The notes below the pieces were generated by a model. It saw nothing but the letters and a program-made list of their open reading frames with translations, did not search any database and was not told where the DNA came from. From positions 688,267 to 752,266 of the forward strand of contig JAJVDF010000348.1 of the NCBI GenBank assembly GCA_022410635.1: DNA of 64,000 nt, written 5' to 3'. The DNA comes from Tretioscincus oriximinensis (Eukaryota > Chordata > Lepidosauria > Squamata > Gymnophthalmidae). Position numbers and translations under genes: made by a program. Below are positions 47,243 through 60,103 of the stretch, one piece after another; positions within the stretch are counted from its first letter, which is position 1; every line of letters starts with the position of its first letter.

Positions 47243-47757
47243 CAGTGATGACGAACCTTTTGAGCTTGGTGTGTCAAAATTGTAAAAAAAAACCCTAAAT
47301 TGGGCATCGTGTCGTATCCAGAAATATCCATAATTTTGTGATATTTGTAGCTCGAGTCTAGTAAAAAAAAGTTATAATTTTGGTATACCAGTATGTATTT
47401 ATTAAAGAAGCAAAAACAAATGATTCTTTACATTAATAACTTTTTATTTCTGAATTTCATTTGCTAAATCTTCAATTGGAGGTTAATCATCGCGGTGGAC
47501 ACGTGACTTGATTCTTCCGTCGGGAACCAAGGTCCATTGGATGGGGCAGCATGGTCTCTTTCTCTACCTTCGGCTGCAACTTCATCTGTCAGTCGGGTTT
47601 TTTATTGGTTTTAATGCACTGCTTTTTNAAAAAAAATCCTTTTTTTAAATTAAAAATAATGATTCTTAAATTTTAATTTAATCAGGGTGGCAGCGTGTGA
47701 CCCAAAATATCTTGGAGTGTCACCTTGGACACGCATGTCATAGGTTAGCCATCACTG
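47243..47757. mobile_element. Non-autonomous hAT DNA transposon, second family
   Basis: Ends are inverted: left cagtgatgacgaacctttt, right complement cagtgatggctaacctatga. Next to them lie ttggtgtgtcaaaattgt on the left and gtgtcaccttggacacgcat on the right. The CAGTGATGG(C)..AACC terminus is a well-known hAT type. It is about 515 bp with no transposase frame and two N bases at T/A run junctions. An 8 bp target duplication is not visible. Confidence 0.78.
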
Positions 47758-48999
47758 TCCTCTGGTCATCTGGTCAACCTACACACACACACACCATACA
47801 CAACAACCAATGAAAAGTCAGCAGCTCTGTCATTTCGACCATTGTTAGGAATGTAGAGCTTCAATCCAGGAACGACCATGGGATACTGAAATTTATCAAT
47901 TGGTCATCTGCTAACCTCCCGGTCAATTAATACTTTCGCACAAAAATGAATATGCCTACTGCCAGTAGTCTGAGAAGGGAATTTTTGTTATTGGCAGGTC
48001 AATTGCCACTATGGCCCTTTCAATACAGAAAATAGACCTGTAATGCTTATGGTAGGGCAAACTATGAAAGACCCTGGGTGAGGACTATAGTGTATTCTAG
48101 TATGAGCACAATCGGGAATAAGGCCCAGTGCAGAAAGAATCTATGTCTCAGAGGTTTTCTTCTTTTAAAGGAAGGGACCAATCACATAGTATATATCACA
48201 CATTCAAATTCATTTTTCAATTGCAATCTTCCTACATTTTTCTCTTCCTTTTCTTAGAAAAGTCCAGCACTTTTTCATATAGGCACAAGGGTTAATCTCT
48301 TCACACTTTGTCTTTTTCCAGATATGCTGTTTTAATGAGGGTAGTAAGATTATCAGGCAGGCAAATCTATCATGGTTCAGCACATATTCCATTGCTATGG
48401 GCACCATTTTATAGCCTTGTTAATTTTTAAATCAATCTTTTAATTAGCACTAAAATTCTTTCTAGCTATGAAAACTAAAATATTAAAGTATAGGTGAAAT
48501 ATTGGTCTAATGAAAGAGAATTATAGTGCTAGAACATTGTATTCAGTGGATTAAAAAAACTTTGTAGCAATCACTAGTTTGTTATAAATCACAGAATTAG
48601 GCCATTTTGACATGGCAAAAGGTGTCCCATGTTTCACAGAAGTGGACTACAGGTAGCTTGCTTGTTGAAGGTTCAAAGTCAAGAATGAAAGTTCATAAAC
48701 TTTGACTGTGAGCACAAATGTGTGGGGGAAGGGTTAGAAATCCACTGTTGGCTAGCGACAGTGGATTTCACTGGAAAAAAGGACATATCTGGAGTCTGGA
48801 GTGTTCAGAGTGTTTAAGAAGACTTAGGAGAGACTGATGTCTCCATACTTACCAAGTTGCATTTCTACGAACCTATTGGCTGCTGTGCCCATGCTCTCAT
48901 CTTCTCTCATGAGAGTGGGGACACACCTGGAAGGACTGCAGGGCTTGTAATAGAGGACACTTGCCCCTTCACTATGAAGCTGGAAAATATCTGCAAAAG
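47758..48999. other. Unannotated stretch; possible MITE end and small hairpin
   Basis: Right after the hAT end, ctggtcatctggtcaaccta (47762-47781) resembles the right terminus of the foldback MITE at 49.0 kb, followed by a (ca) run at about 47781-47793. An 11 bp-arm hairpin lies at 48738-48768 (aaatccactgt / acagtggattt). Nothing else recognised. Confidence 0.45.
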
Positions 49000-49194
49000 T
49001 AGGCTGACCAGATGATCCCTTTTGGTGGGGGGGTTGAAAACCCGGTTTTGGGGTGCTTCCCAGTTTTTTCTGAGGATTTTTTTTTTCAAAATAAGATTTT
49101 TTTATTTTTGAATTTTTTTCCTCAGAAAAAAATGGGAAGCACCCCCAAAATGGGTTTTCAACCACCACCCCCAAGGGGTCATCTGGTCAGCCTA
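49000..49194. mobile_element. Foldback MITE family F, copy 1, with perfect 8 bp TSD
   Basis: A 195 bp near-perfect palindrome. The left end taggctgaccagatgatccc pairs with the right end ggggtcatctggtcagccta, and the arms continue through gggaagcacccc-type and cctcagaaaa-type blocks to an AT-rich centre at about 49085-49120. The octamer tgcaaaag is present on both sides (48992-48999 and 49195-49202) without mismatch. An 8 bp duplication points to hAT-type transposition. Frames across it on both strands are palindrome artefacts. Confidence 0.9.
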
Positions 49195-50502
49195 TGCAAA
49201 AGGAGATTCCTTTCTATTTGTTAATATTTGGTGTCTGCATAGTGGAGGGAAGCAATTTCTCTATTTGGCCATGTGGCCCCAAGGTGAACCTCATGCTATA
49301 GAAGAGGGAGGTAATTGTTGTGTAGCTGAACCCTTTAAAGCTCTTGACCAGAGCTTTCTTGGTTGTCTATCACTATTGGGCTCCCAGCATAGTATGCCAG
49401 CCCATGAAGGCATTTTGTCCACATGATCTTCATGGTATGGAATATTGGTGTACTTCTAAAAAGAGATCCACTGATAAGAGTAAAATAGGTGCTATTTGAA
49501 CACTTTATCATGCCGCATAGCCTAGTTCCATACAAAAGGGCAGGTCTATTGGGATCTTCAGTAAGTCAGACTACCTTGCAAACAAACCACTCACTGGATT
49601 CCAATGATCCAGACTAATACACCTCACTGTGAAATGAGTTTTAGGTTCAGTTCCTGATAGCTGAAAGAAAAGATACAAAATGACCTATCCTTAATAAACT
49701 CTCATAACTGTCCACAGACACTCCAGTATTTTTGCCACTTCCTCTATCCACTTTGTCCAATGTCTTTCGCTCCCATTATCATAATCTTGCCAAAAAGAGT
49801 TACTTTTATAAGTCCTTTGTCTGCTTGTATCCCCCAAGTCTAAGTTTCCATTTGCCATTTTTCCCTTTGCTTAATTACTTCCAAACTATATTTCCAAACT
49901 CAGAATAGTGGAAAGAGTGGCAAACCTTGCCGCTATTTGTGTTCTTGACAATCACAAATTGATAAAAGCTTAGTCCTAGGCTAGTAATAATTTAATAATA
50001 TTTTAAAGGCTTATCTCTTTAAAGTGCACAAAGAGAAAACTATTATTGGTCTATTTTAAGTTTTATCTGTATAGAAATAATCTACTTTGTACTTATCCAA
50101 GAAAATTGATGGAAAATTACACCTGTAATCTAACATTATTTTCATCAGTGGATTTTTCTCCNATATTAAGACCATAATCATGAGACGATTATTAGCACAT
50201 TCCTAGGGTTACTGATCTTGTATTTTAGTGAGACCATGTTTCATTATTTGTGTGATTATTGATTTTTTTTCTCCGAGAAAGCTGTTTGGGGAAACAAATA
50301 CTTTGAAATTATTTCAGTAGCAAATGTATATCAATAACTATAAACTTTCCATTGCAATCTATTCTTAACCTTATATTATTAGTATGCTGAGAATATGTTT
50401 CAGATTTTTTTTGTTGTATACAGATGCAGAAAGTTAAATACAGATATGAATATGGATACTTGAATAGAAATAGGTATAGGCTGTGTCCATGTGATATGAG
50501 AT
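49195..50502. other. Unannotated stretch
   Basis: No recognised repeat or exon beyond the target duplication at the left edge. Confidence 0.45.
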
Positions 50503-50801
50503 AAGATGATGATGAAGAATCTGGTTTTTAATACCCCACCCTTCTCAGCTGAAGGAACTCAGAGCAGCTTCCAAGGTTAACTTTTGCCCAAAGGCTTCCA
50601 TCTATCCTATCTTCCCCACCAGGTTAATGGTGGAACTCATTTATCTAAATGAAATGTAGTTTGCAAATCTACTTTCTTCTGAATATTGGCTAGAGCTGAA
50701 GGCCAGTAGAGGGCACTCACGTTTCGCCACGTCCAGCACTGGGCCTCAAAACCGGATCTCTCAGTTGAAGGACCGGCTCTTAGCAACTATGTCATTAATG
50801 C
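50503..50801 (-). mobile_element. tRNA-derived SINE family II, copy 3
   Basis: Minus-strand copy with cccacccttctcagctgaag, agagcagcttccaagg, gcccaaaggcttccat, cttccccaccagg and gccagtagagggcactcacg in family order. The head region is at the right end. The left edge has gatgatgatgaag where other copies have a cttctt-type tail. Confidence 0.78.
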
Positions 50802-51436
50802 AGATTTCTCCTTGGACTCACTTTGGGGATAAAAGTGTCAGATGACATAGTGACTGATGCATTTTCAGAGGTGAACATGCATTTTGCTGTTGTAACGTGG
50901 TCATGGTGCCACAAGTATAAATGCATCTTCTTAGCTCCTTTCATAAAACATTCAGTAAGTGAAGACACATCCACAGATCTTGACTAGATCCAGTAAATAT
51001 TGTAGGTAATTGTTTTCTCATGGTCTAATACAGAAAAAAACTACATAGTTCACTTGATGTGTACCTGATTCAAAATATGACACCCTGTACCTTTACCTCC
51101 AATATTTCAAAACAAATATTTCTGTGCTGCAGCCAAGCTTATTTCTGCAAATACCTACTTTCAATGATGACTGATTTAATAAGATTCATTTCTTCTTTTT
51201 TGACAGAAAAAGCTTGGTTACAGTAATCAACGCTAAGTTAACTTATATAGTATATTATTGCATTACATTCAACATGGCTCTGAACCTGAAGATATTTTGG
51301 TAATTGCAGCTAGTATACATTGCATTGTCACTGTGTACTTTTGAATTCTGTTTTTATTGCTAATTATTAATTATTAATTAATAATAAAACAGTTATTTAA
51401 TTAAAGTACATAAGTGCAAAATACACTTGTACTAAA
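50802..51436. other. Unannotated stretch
   Basis: AT-rich, with a taattattaattattaatt run at about 51359-51380. Nothing else seen. Confidence 0.45.
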
Positions 51437-51615
51437 TTACCTGCATTGGCTACTTATATGCAATTGAGCCCAATTCAATGTATTAAATAGCTTGGACCTA
51501 TATATCTAAAGAAACCAGTCCTCTCAGATAACCTTTCCATTTTCTCTGCTGGTGAGAATCTCTTGGTGATCTCCAGCAATTAAGCGGATGGGGACGTATG
51601 GAAAGGGATTCTCCC
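51437..51615 (+). mobile_element. Old L2 LINE fragment
   Basis: Eroded counterpart of 8215-8400 in the L2: tgcattggctacttatatgc, gagcccaattcaatgtatta, tagcttggacctatatatct, and ctgctggtgagaatctctt against ctgcaggggaggctctcct. It encodes the region after the RT thumb, but no frame survives. Confidence 0.65.
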
Positions 51616-53420
51616 AGACGATGGAGTTATGTTAGAAATTCTCATTGCATATATTCAGACAGAGGAATGTAGGAAAGCCCTGCTGTCACAGACAATCCAT
51701 CTGGTTCAATATTTTGTCTCACACAATGGCCCACTGATTGGTTCTGAGCATTTTCAAGCAGAAGGAAGTACATGGTGAAGACATACTTTAATCTTCAATA
51801 TAAACTTAATGCCAATAACAACAATAATAACAACACTCCTGAAAAGCTTCTGAGCTTCTGGTGTGGAAGACTAGATCAGAAACTTTATTATATCTACTAT
51901 AATAGTATTATAGCTGATATGGATCAATAAAACACCAACCATCTTTTTAACATTAGCAGAGATTCATTGATGGTTTTATTTAGGAAAGGAAATATTTTCC
52001 TCAGCTTGAACAAGGATTTATATATATCTTAACACAGTAGCAATAATAATGACAATTTCTTCAATTGGAGTCACAGAAGATATAGATGTTGGCCATGTTG
52101 TGAATTTAAAATAGGTCTCGGATGAAACAAACCAAAGTAACTCTGCATTTATAATGGTATGACAGGGAAACAGCAGAGTGGGTGAGTATGATAAAGTATT
52201 TTGTCAGTACTTTTCCTGCTCTGCCATTAAAGTGCTACAAATAGCTTTTTCTTGAGGACTCCTATGGTACCTTTGAAGTATTAAGCAGATCTTGCCATAG
52301 TTTATATCCCATTCAAATTGATACATCATCAGTCAGCAATAGGATTTCTATAATTTGAGAATGGAGCCAAACTTAAAGCAAATTTACCCTTTGTTCCAAA
52401 AGTAAATTCCCACACAAGCCTTAGGGTTTACTCACCTTTTATCATATTATCAACTGAAATGATACAGTTGATTCTGTGTTGGATAGCAGGCAAAATGCCA
52501 GTCAGGTGCAGTGATCATACTAAATGTAAAAAGTGTTCACAAACTGTTTCTGTTTTTAACCATAAAAATAAAGATCCTTTGCTACTGATAGCAGTGAACC
52601 CATGGCCTAAATTTACTTTGTATGCTAGAATTGTTTCGCAATATGTTTGAATACACAGATTACTTCCCTTGTCAGCTCAGCCCATAAAATAAGAACAAGA
52701 TCTGAGATGCTGAGAAGCTTTGTGTACATATCAAAGATATTTCCTCAAGATTATGAACTCATTACTGACCCTGTCATGTAGTAAGATAATTGGGAAACAA
52801 CTTGCCGTTAGTTGGAAGTGGCAGCATGCCAGTGCATATCCTCTGAGGTGACACTTCCTTGCTGAAATTTGTTCTGAAATAAATCAGGTCTCATGGTAAA
52901 CAGGTGGAAATGTTGTGTGTGTTTCTTAGGGCATTTCAGTGACAAAAAAAGTTTTCTAAGAGAAAGCTGGAGAAACTAAATGATACTTTTCACTATTTTA
53001 TGACATTTTTAATAGTAATATTGCATTGGGTATAATATTTTTTAAAATTATTATTTCAAATCACCCTGGGCGCCATTGATAAGTACATACTTAAATAAAT
53101 TATTGCAATTGAATGTTTTAGAATATCTGCAGTTTTAATGTTTGATCAAAGCTCTATTGCATTTGTGTGTATATGTAATATATGAGTGGCAACAGTATTG
53201 TAATCATGTTCTCTTTTTCATAGAGAGCTCTTTGTGATTCTTATCATAATACAGATCATTTTTAAGTAGGTAATTCTAGATTAGAAGACCATCAAAGAAT
53301 GGGCTTGTAGGTGAGTTGTATTTCTTAACTGTACAAGATACATAACTAAGTATTTTCACAATGTATACTAGAAGCATAGTTTATTTTGGCCTTTGGATGA
53401 GCAAACAGCTTCCTCTCCAA
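51616..53420. other. Unannotated stretch
   Basis: About 1.8 kb with no recognised element. The frame at 52459-52650 has four cysteines but no identifiable zinc-finger spacing or splice context. Confidence 0.45.
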
Positions 53421-53611
53421 TTGGACTGACCAGATGACCCCTTTTCTGGTGTGGGTGGGTTAAAAACCCGTTTTTGGGGTGCCTCCCAGTTTTTTTCTGA
53501 GGAAATTTTTTCAAAAAAATATTTTTTTGAATGTTTCTTTCCTCAGAAAAAACCAGAGGCACCCCAAAAATGAGTTTTCACCTCCCCCCAAGGGGTCATC
53601 TGGTCATCTTA
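53421..53611. mobile_element. Foldback MITE family F, copy 2
   Basis: Second copy of the 49.0 kb palindrome: left ggactgaccagatgacccct, right aggggtcatctggtcatctt, inner cctcccagtttttttctgag against cctcagaaaaaaccagaggc. Arms remain largely complementary. Flanking octamers do not match, so the target duplication is lost. Confidence 0.85.
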
Positions 53612-55429
53612 TGGAGTCTCTATAAGTTTCAAACACTGCTGGAAGAGTTTCAGTGGATTTGTTCAAATTTTGTTTTTACTCTCTTGACCATTATGTATAG
53701 GGCAGGGCAAAAGAAGGAAGAAAGGCAGGAAGAAAGGAAAAATAGATCCATGTCCACACAATCGCAATTATTAGTGTAGTAAAGCCCTTTCTTGTATAGT
53801 TCTGAGAATTATTGCTACTGTTTCTTAATTTCTTCTATTTCTTTTAGGTTCTTAGCATTTTTGTCATTTACCATGCTCATTTTTAATTAAATATTATTTC
53901 AGAATTCCAATCCTTGCTATTTTCTTTCAGTTTACAATCAGACAGATATGTCTTTTTCTTTCTTCATTTTGCTTTCCTCATCCATCTTCAATGGCTTGTC
54001 ATACAACCATTTTTCTTTCTTTAGCATTTATACAGTCTTAATCCTATTCACTGTTCATCATCTTCCCTACATATTCATACGGGATTTTTTTATATCTAAT
54101 TCTTGCATGGTCTAGTGGCTTTCCCTACTTTCTTGAATATATGTCTATTTTTTGCAATAAGAAGCCCATGATCTGAGCCATAATCAGTCCTGGTCTTGTT
54201 ACACGGACTATATAGAGCTTTTCCATATTTGGCTGCAAAGTATACAGTTCATTAATAGTCATGATGATGTAAGAGGCACAGTGGTGCAGATGTTATGAAT
54301 AGGCCATGGACATAAAATAGCCCCTTGGATAGTGGGCACTATATGTAAGGTTCCACTAAGATATATTGCTAAAAAGCTCCATACATTGTATTGGCCACTG
54401 AGGAAGATCTTTGTGGTTGAAATGCATCTGGCTCACATGCAAATGACTTTTGAATTGTCTCTTGGACTTATACTCCACGAATGCTTTGTTTGAATTACTA
54501 CCTTCTGGACTCCAGTATTTTACTTGTTCCAACTTGGATTCTTTTTTATGGACTTTTATTGGATTATTTTATGGTCTGCTCCTTTGTTTTATGACCATAT
54601 ACTATTTATGACCATATATACACTTTTCCTTCTTCTTTTCCTTTTCCACTTCCTCCTCTATAGAAGCAACAGCAAGAAAACTGCTTTAGTCTAGTTTTTC
54701 AGGACTGAATATGGATTAAAAGTATGTGTTGAAATACAGCTGTGTTTCTGCCCTGCTTTATAACTTGCCTGTTATTCTGGTTAGTTTTGATTTCTTATTT
54801 GAATCCTCTTATTAAAAGATTTCTAATCTTTTATGATGAAGTAGTACCTTTTTTTGCACTGTAACCCAGTCCCCCAACACCTCATTGAATGCATGAACAT
54901 CATTCTGCTGAAAAATGTGGGTTCCTAGTATACAACAATGCATAAGAAGCATGTCCTAGGTTGATCTATCAACCTACTATAGAAGGGCATGGTATGAACA
55001 AATAAATTACTACTAAAGGAAGTCAATTTATAACCATATACTTCCCAGTCAACTCACTACTGTTAGATACAAACACTTCCCCAAAGGGATGGGATGCAGA
55101 AAAATTCTACAGTAAATCTGTAGGATTATCTCTTAGACAGGTGGAAAGAGTTGTCCTGGTGGTACTCTCACTTCTGCCTTGCAGGTATGTTTGAATGTCT
55201 TGATGCTATGATACCAGAGCCATATCTGGGCTTAATTGCAAAAACAAACTGCTTAAAATAAAGATTTGTTTTTCAAAAATGGGCATTTTTTATTTATTCA
55301 TTTAAAAATTTAGACATTTATATCTCAACCTTCACTGGCAGATTTCAGGATGGGCAGCAGCAGCAGCAAAGATAAGATATAAATATAAGTAGCTGCTTGG
55401 CATCCCGAGGGAGGTCATAACAGAGGGTG
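53612..55429. other. Unannotated stretch
   Basis: T-rich sequence, with pyrimidine-biased parts at 53.9-54.1 and 54.6 kb. No repeat or exon recognised. Confidence 0.45.
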
Positions 55430-55690
55430 GGGCTACTTCTGACAGAAGAGAAACTACAAGAATATCCTCTCTAAAATGGGCAAGATTAGATATTAGAAAA
55501 AACTCTGACCATAAGGGTGATAAACCAGTGGAATAGGTTGTCACAAAAAGTAGTCCGTTCTCCTTGGCTATAAGTTTTCAAACAGAGGCTGGACAGAAAT
55601 CTGTGTGGGTTTATTGAATCCTGCATTGAGCAAGGAGTTGGACCTGATGACCCTCGATATCCCTTCCAACTCTGATTCCATGAAATCTGT
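55430..55690 (+). mobile_element. CR1 LINE 3' fragment, second subfamily
   Basis: Contains ataaaccagtggaataggtt, gtcacaaaaagtagtccgtt, gaggctggacagaaatctgt, cctgcattgagcaaggagtt and ggacctgatgaccctcgata, ending in tctgattccatga. It is of the same type as 40040-40255 and is inactive. Confidence 0.8.
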
Positions 55691-57964
55691 TGGTTGTTAT
55701 TTGATGCTTTTCAGTTCTGGAGATGATCCCAAGAATTATTCTTAGTAAATATAAATGATCCTCCCATCAATTNTTGTTTTAGGATTTCCTATAGATGATT
55801 GTGAAAACAACTTTAAATGCAGGGGGCTTTCTTTCTTTTTATTTAGTTTTCATATGCACAAAATTCTAGGCTGGTCTGTTAATATTGTGTTACTAGAAGA
55901 TGTCTAAAAGCTGAAGATAAATTCACAAATAAATCCTTCCAGTCCATTAATGTCTGTTGTTTCTGCCCTCCCCCACCAGACATAATAGGATTGTTGTGAT
56001 TTGTTATCCTTTGGATGATCTATAACATTGCTTGAATTTTTTTGTTTTAAAAAATGTTGAGGAAGTTATACTATTCCTTAAAATTAATTATTAAGCAGTT
56101 ACCTTCAGTAAATATGCAAGCAAGCTGACAGGTTAGCCTTAAGATGTTAAGTTTGGGAAGATGAAATTCTGAAATAAAATAGCTTCCCATGGCAGCTGAG
56201 AAAGTTATATGGTGACAGCATTCTTCCTGTAATCAATGGAAGAAGACAAAAAGGGAAAAATATCAAATATTAATGGTTAGCCCAGATTTTCTGTTTTGTC
56301 TGGCAATATTCCTTCATTCTATGTGGGATTTTGTATGCGGTAGGAATAATAGAAATAAAAGACACATTTTTTTGTCCAATTCTGTGAGAAATTACTTCCT
56401 TCCTTGTTCTGCTTTCACTGCCAGTACAGTCAACCATCATAAATAAATACTCCATCTGCAGAAGAGTGGAAACAATTTTGTGCTGAAGGAAGCCCATATT
56501 TCAGAAAGTATTTGTTGCTACCATAAGCAAAGGGAACATTGACAAAGTGTTTAAATTGAAACTTAGTAAAATACTCTATTTCTCAGCNTCCCTTATCAAT
56601 GTCTCTGATATGNACACAAAATGTCCTCTGTGTATATTTCATTTTTCTTTTGGAAGGGCTGCCCTGCCAGGAGAAAACATTTGATAAAAGAAGCAGGGTG
56701 CGAAACTGGTGCCTCACCACTTTGGGCAAAAATGAAAATAATGAATTTCTCACAAGTAAAGATGACAAAAGGACAAGGAGGAAGGAGATGGAGAAGACTG
56801 AGCTTCAGACATTATTACAGAACTCATCTTTCTGGGAAGGGGCACCTTAGAATCAAATTTCCTAATTTAGGTTATAGACAGAAACAAGCAATGAGGTCGT
56901 TTGGCTATGCTGATTCCTGAGTGATTTCTGGATCTCTTTTTAAATACATTTACTGTGATTGCAGTTTTAGGGAGCAATCAGAAAAGCTTAAAGAGGTATA
57001 TCATAGGCCGATTGGAGACTGGGATTTCAGACATTTTCTCCTTGATTTACCCCACCAGAAGCCTGGAAACTGATGATCCTTCCTCATTTGGGTGATTTTG
57101 ACACTTGGTCTTCAGCATTAATATCCTAGTCACTCATGTCTTGAATTCCATACAATATGAAAAATATTGTGATTTTAAAGTGCTGAGGAAACACAATTTA
57201 TTTTAGTTACATTTTTATAAAGTCCTAAATTATTTTTTATGCTCAAAGTGTATAGTTAAGCACAATCAGGTCTGCTTGAATAACCAGCTTATATAAACAT
57301 TTTCTGTATAATATATGCAAACAACATCTTGTTTATCTGCCTCCTGTACTCAATAAGAATAATTTGCTTGGGTCCCTTATTACAAACTGTGATCCATAGG
57401 AATGCATAATATAAACTGACTTGTCTTCTGCAGGGAGAAAATGCACAGGTGACACGTAGGTTAGCTCTGTTTCTTGACAAGGCTGCCCATCTCAGGAAAT
57501 CATTCATTGAGCTAAATGGGATGTTTTGTAAGTGTGACGGGAACAAACAATGCTGTTATGATTTTAACTTTTGTAAATTTCATAAGATCAACTTATCAAT
57601 CAATAAATTTAATCTAATCTACTCACTTGGTCAAATTGGATGAGAAGTTAGAGTGGCACAGAGATTGAAAAAGTAGCCAATCACAGCCTGGAAAATGTTG
57701 CAGTTAACCTTTTGTTGTGCTTTGTTTTTTGTCTCCTCTTTTAGGGATCTTTTGTGTTGGGCCTATAAACAGCACTCCACAAACCAAGCATTTATTGTGG
57801 TACAAAATATGTCCTATTAAATCTTAGATGGTTTGTATCTGTCATCGCACAGTTCTAAATGCAGTTATGGGCAATTCTTATCTCCTACCAATTTCATCTT
57901 GAGGTGCCCAAACATATAAAGTTTAAAAGGTTAAATAAATTGACCTCAAAACTCACAATACATT
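55691..57964. other. Unannotated stretch
   Basis: No transposon recognised. Overlapping frames around 56583-56920 and 57289-57643 lack recognisable domains. Confidence 0.45.
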
Positions 57965-58240
57965 TTAGAACATAAAAGGAGTCCTATTGAATCGGGCCAT
58001 AGCCCATCTAGCCCATCTTTCTCATGCAGTGGCCCATCAGTTGCATTATGGAAGTCTCCACAGAAGAAGGCAAAATCTTCACATGTTCTTGACAAATGGT
58101 ATTTCAGGAATATTGCCTGGTTTTTTTTTTNCCATCCTAGTAGCTATTGATATACCTGTCTTCCATGAATCCATCTAATCCTATCTTGAAGCTCTCCAGG
58201 TTGCTAGCTGCCACCAATTCTTCTGGAAGTAAATTCCAAC
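57965..58240 (-). mobile_element. CR1 LINE 3' fragment
   Basis: Begins on the plus strand with agaacataaaaggagtcctattgaatcgg-like sequence, the complement of a CR1 terminus. It proceeds through catagcccatctagcccatc, ggtatttcaggaatattgcc and tgaatccatctaatcctatc to ttcttctggaagtaaattcc. It thus runs from the 3' end into the C-terminal coding edge and is cut at about 58240. Confidence 0.82.
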
Positions 58241-59410
58241 AACTTTTTTTTAATAAGAGTAGTTACAAAATAAAAATCTGTAAGTGTTCCCAAGCACATT
58301 AGATTGAACGTTAAAAAGAACATTGGTAGTGCTTTTCCAACCATAATGCTGGGGCATGATTACTGAGGGATAGGAATGACAAAATAATTCTTCAAAATAG
58401 CAAAGACAGGTATAAACACTTATCATTCTACATACAGCAACTTTTTATTTTCATATTTTGAGACCTTGTAAAACAGGATCCTTGTTTTTTTAAGATGCAC
58501 TCTGCCTTCTGAAAATGCACCTTTCAACTGAAAGACCATTCCATAGATTATTAGTACAGTAACCTAGAGAGAGCACATATTTATTGGTGCTGGAAAATGA
58601 AAAATCTGTGCTAGACTCTGTGCTTATTGGAAGCATGTCTCTTGGGCAAAGAAAGAATTTGAAGTTGCCTTGTTGAATCAATTTTTTTTAACCTCTCACA
58701 GAGTGCCTTATATTATGAGTGTTTTCTCTGCAGCTGTGTTTAGTTTTCTTCAAGGCAATTTCAAACAAGATGCTATGGATGCATTGGCCCATAATAATAA
58801 TAAAAAAGAGTGACTCAAAAGCAGTTTGGAGATTGTAGCAACATTGTCCTTGTCTCTTAAACTACATAAAAGCCCAGGAAATTGGCTTCCAAAATTCATT
58901 ATCTGACTTTTAATGTGGATTAGTAGTGGGATGGGAATCTGCATACTACTATTTCTAAGCCACTCTAGAGCTGGCTCTTCAAGTGGATCAAAATGCAACC
59001 TATGAGATTCAAGTGGGATCTGCATAGAGATCGCTAAAGTCGTAGGGCCTTTCTTCTTCACAGAGGAAGAGAAGGAGCATGGAAGGAGGACAGGAGAACT
59101 GGGTGAGTATGGTGCTCTATACTTCACATGGGAGAGTAAAATTGTTATGTGTAAGCTAGGATTACAGTGGGGGAAAATGGACAGGAATTTTGCCGCTTTA
59201 ATGGATGTGGTAAAGAGGAAAGTTCACCACATGCAGTCTTTAATATCTACAGCATCAGATGAAAAATAAAATCACTTCTCAACACTCATTAAAGCTGCAC
59301 AACCCTAGTTATGACTTAAATATAGGTGAACCACATTTGAGTGAGAAAGACAGGGTAGAGCAAGTTTAAATGAGAAAAGAGGGTGTCTGTGTGTCCATTG
59401 TCCTAATATT
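58241..59410. other. Unannotated stretch with 125-codon minus frame
   Basis: The minus frame at 59127-58750 is one of the longer non-transposon frames, but it has no start context, domain or splice signals that I trust. Nothing else recognised. Confidence 0.4.
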
Positions 59411-59658
59411 TTATTAATTTATTTGTATTGATATTCCACCCTATACCTGAAGGTCTCAGGGCAGTCAACCAAAGAATGGTTCACATAGCTTTTGTTACTT
59501 TCTTCACAACAAATACCCTGTGAAGTAGGTAGGGCTGAGAGAGTTCTAAAGAATGGTGAATGGCCACCCAGCTGGCTTTCATGGAGGAATGGGGAATCGA
59601 GCCAGGAGACTACCAGTTAAGAGTCCAACACTCTAACCATTACACCAAACTGGCTCTC
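59411..59658 (-). mobile_element. tRNA-derived SINE family I, copy 3, L2-tailed
   Basis: The best family I copy, on the minus strand. The left end ttattaatttatttgtattg, then ccctatacctgaaggtctca gggcag matches the complement of the L2 3' end at 8543-8600. The body has caacaaataccctgtgaagt, gtagggctgagagagttcta and ggccacccagctggctttca. The right end, taaccattacaccaaactgg ctctc, is the complement of a tRNA-like head with an A-box-type tggtgtaatgg. Confidence 0.85.
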
Positions 59659-59842
59659 CATGATCGTCGTATGTCTATTTGAGGCAGCAGGGATGTGTCT
59701 GTATAGTGACCAAAGCCAATAAGCATGGGGGACTGACCAGCTCATCTTTCATAGTGTTAAACTGGAGGTAAGAAAGTAGGCCAAGCTTTTTGTAGATATC
59801 GGCAAGTTGTCAGCATGCTCCTATCTAATCCTGAATTGGTTA

Positions 59843-60103
59843 GGCACGGATCGCTCAGTCGCTAAGGAATCTGTATCTCATGTGGGAGATTGGGTTTCAA
59901 AACCCTGTGTCAGACATGGGGAGGAGTGAGNACCTTCCACTATCCTGTAGTTCTAGCCAACCCAGCTATTTGAAAGCAAGAAGTGCAAGAAATTGCAACT
60001 GACTACAAGTAGATACATTGGAAACCACCGCAGCCTGGTGGGGAAGATAGAATGTCTTTGTAAAGTGAGAAAAGCATGGTATAAGAACCCAGTTCTTCTT
60101 CTT
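59843..60103 (+). mobile_element. tRNA-derived SINE family II, copy 4
   Basis: Plus-strand full-length copy. Head ggcacggatcgctcagtcgc has an A-box-like part; gagattgggtttcaaaaccc holds the B-box region. The middle includes gccaacccagctatttgaaa, gcaagaaattgcaactgact and cctggtggggaagatagaat. The 3' end is gtgagaaaagcatggtataa, then a cttcttctt tail ending at 60103. It pairs closely with the minus-strand copy at 20119-20422. Confidence 0.85.

Noticed and set aside
20000..48140. Possible common MITE at about 20.0, 33.9 and 48.0 kb
   Set aside because: Similarity of the third copy is too weak to define ends; only the first two are mentioned in stretch notes.
48824..49224. Overlapping frames on both strands across 49 kb
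   Set aside because: They lie on the arms of a palindromic MITE, so similar peptides on both strands are expected artefacts.
58750..59127. 125-codon minus frame
   Set aside because: No domain, no credible splice sites and no support beyond length.
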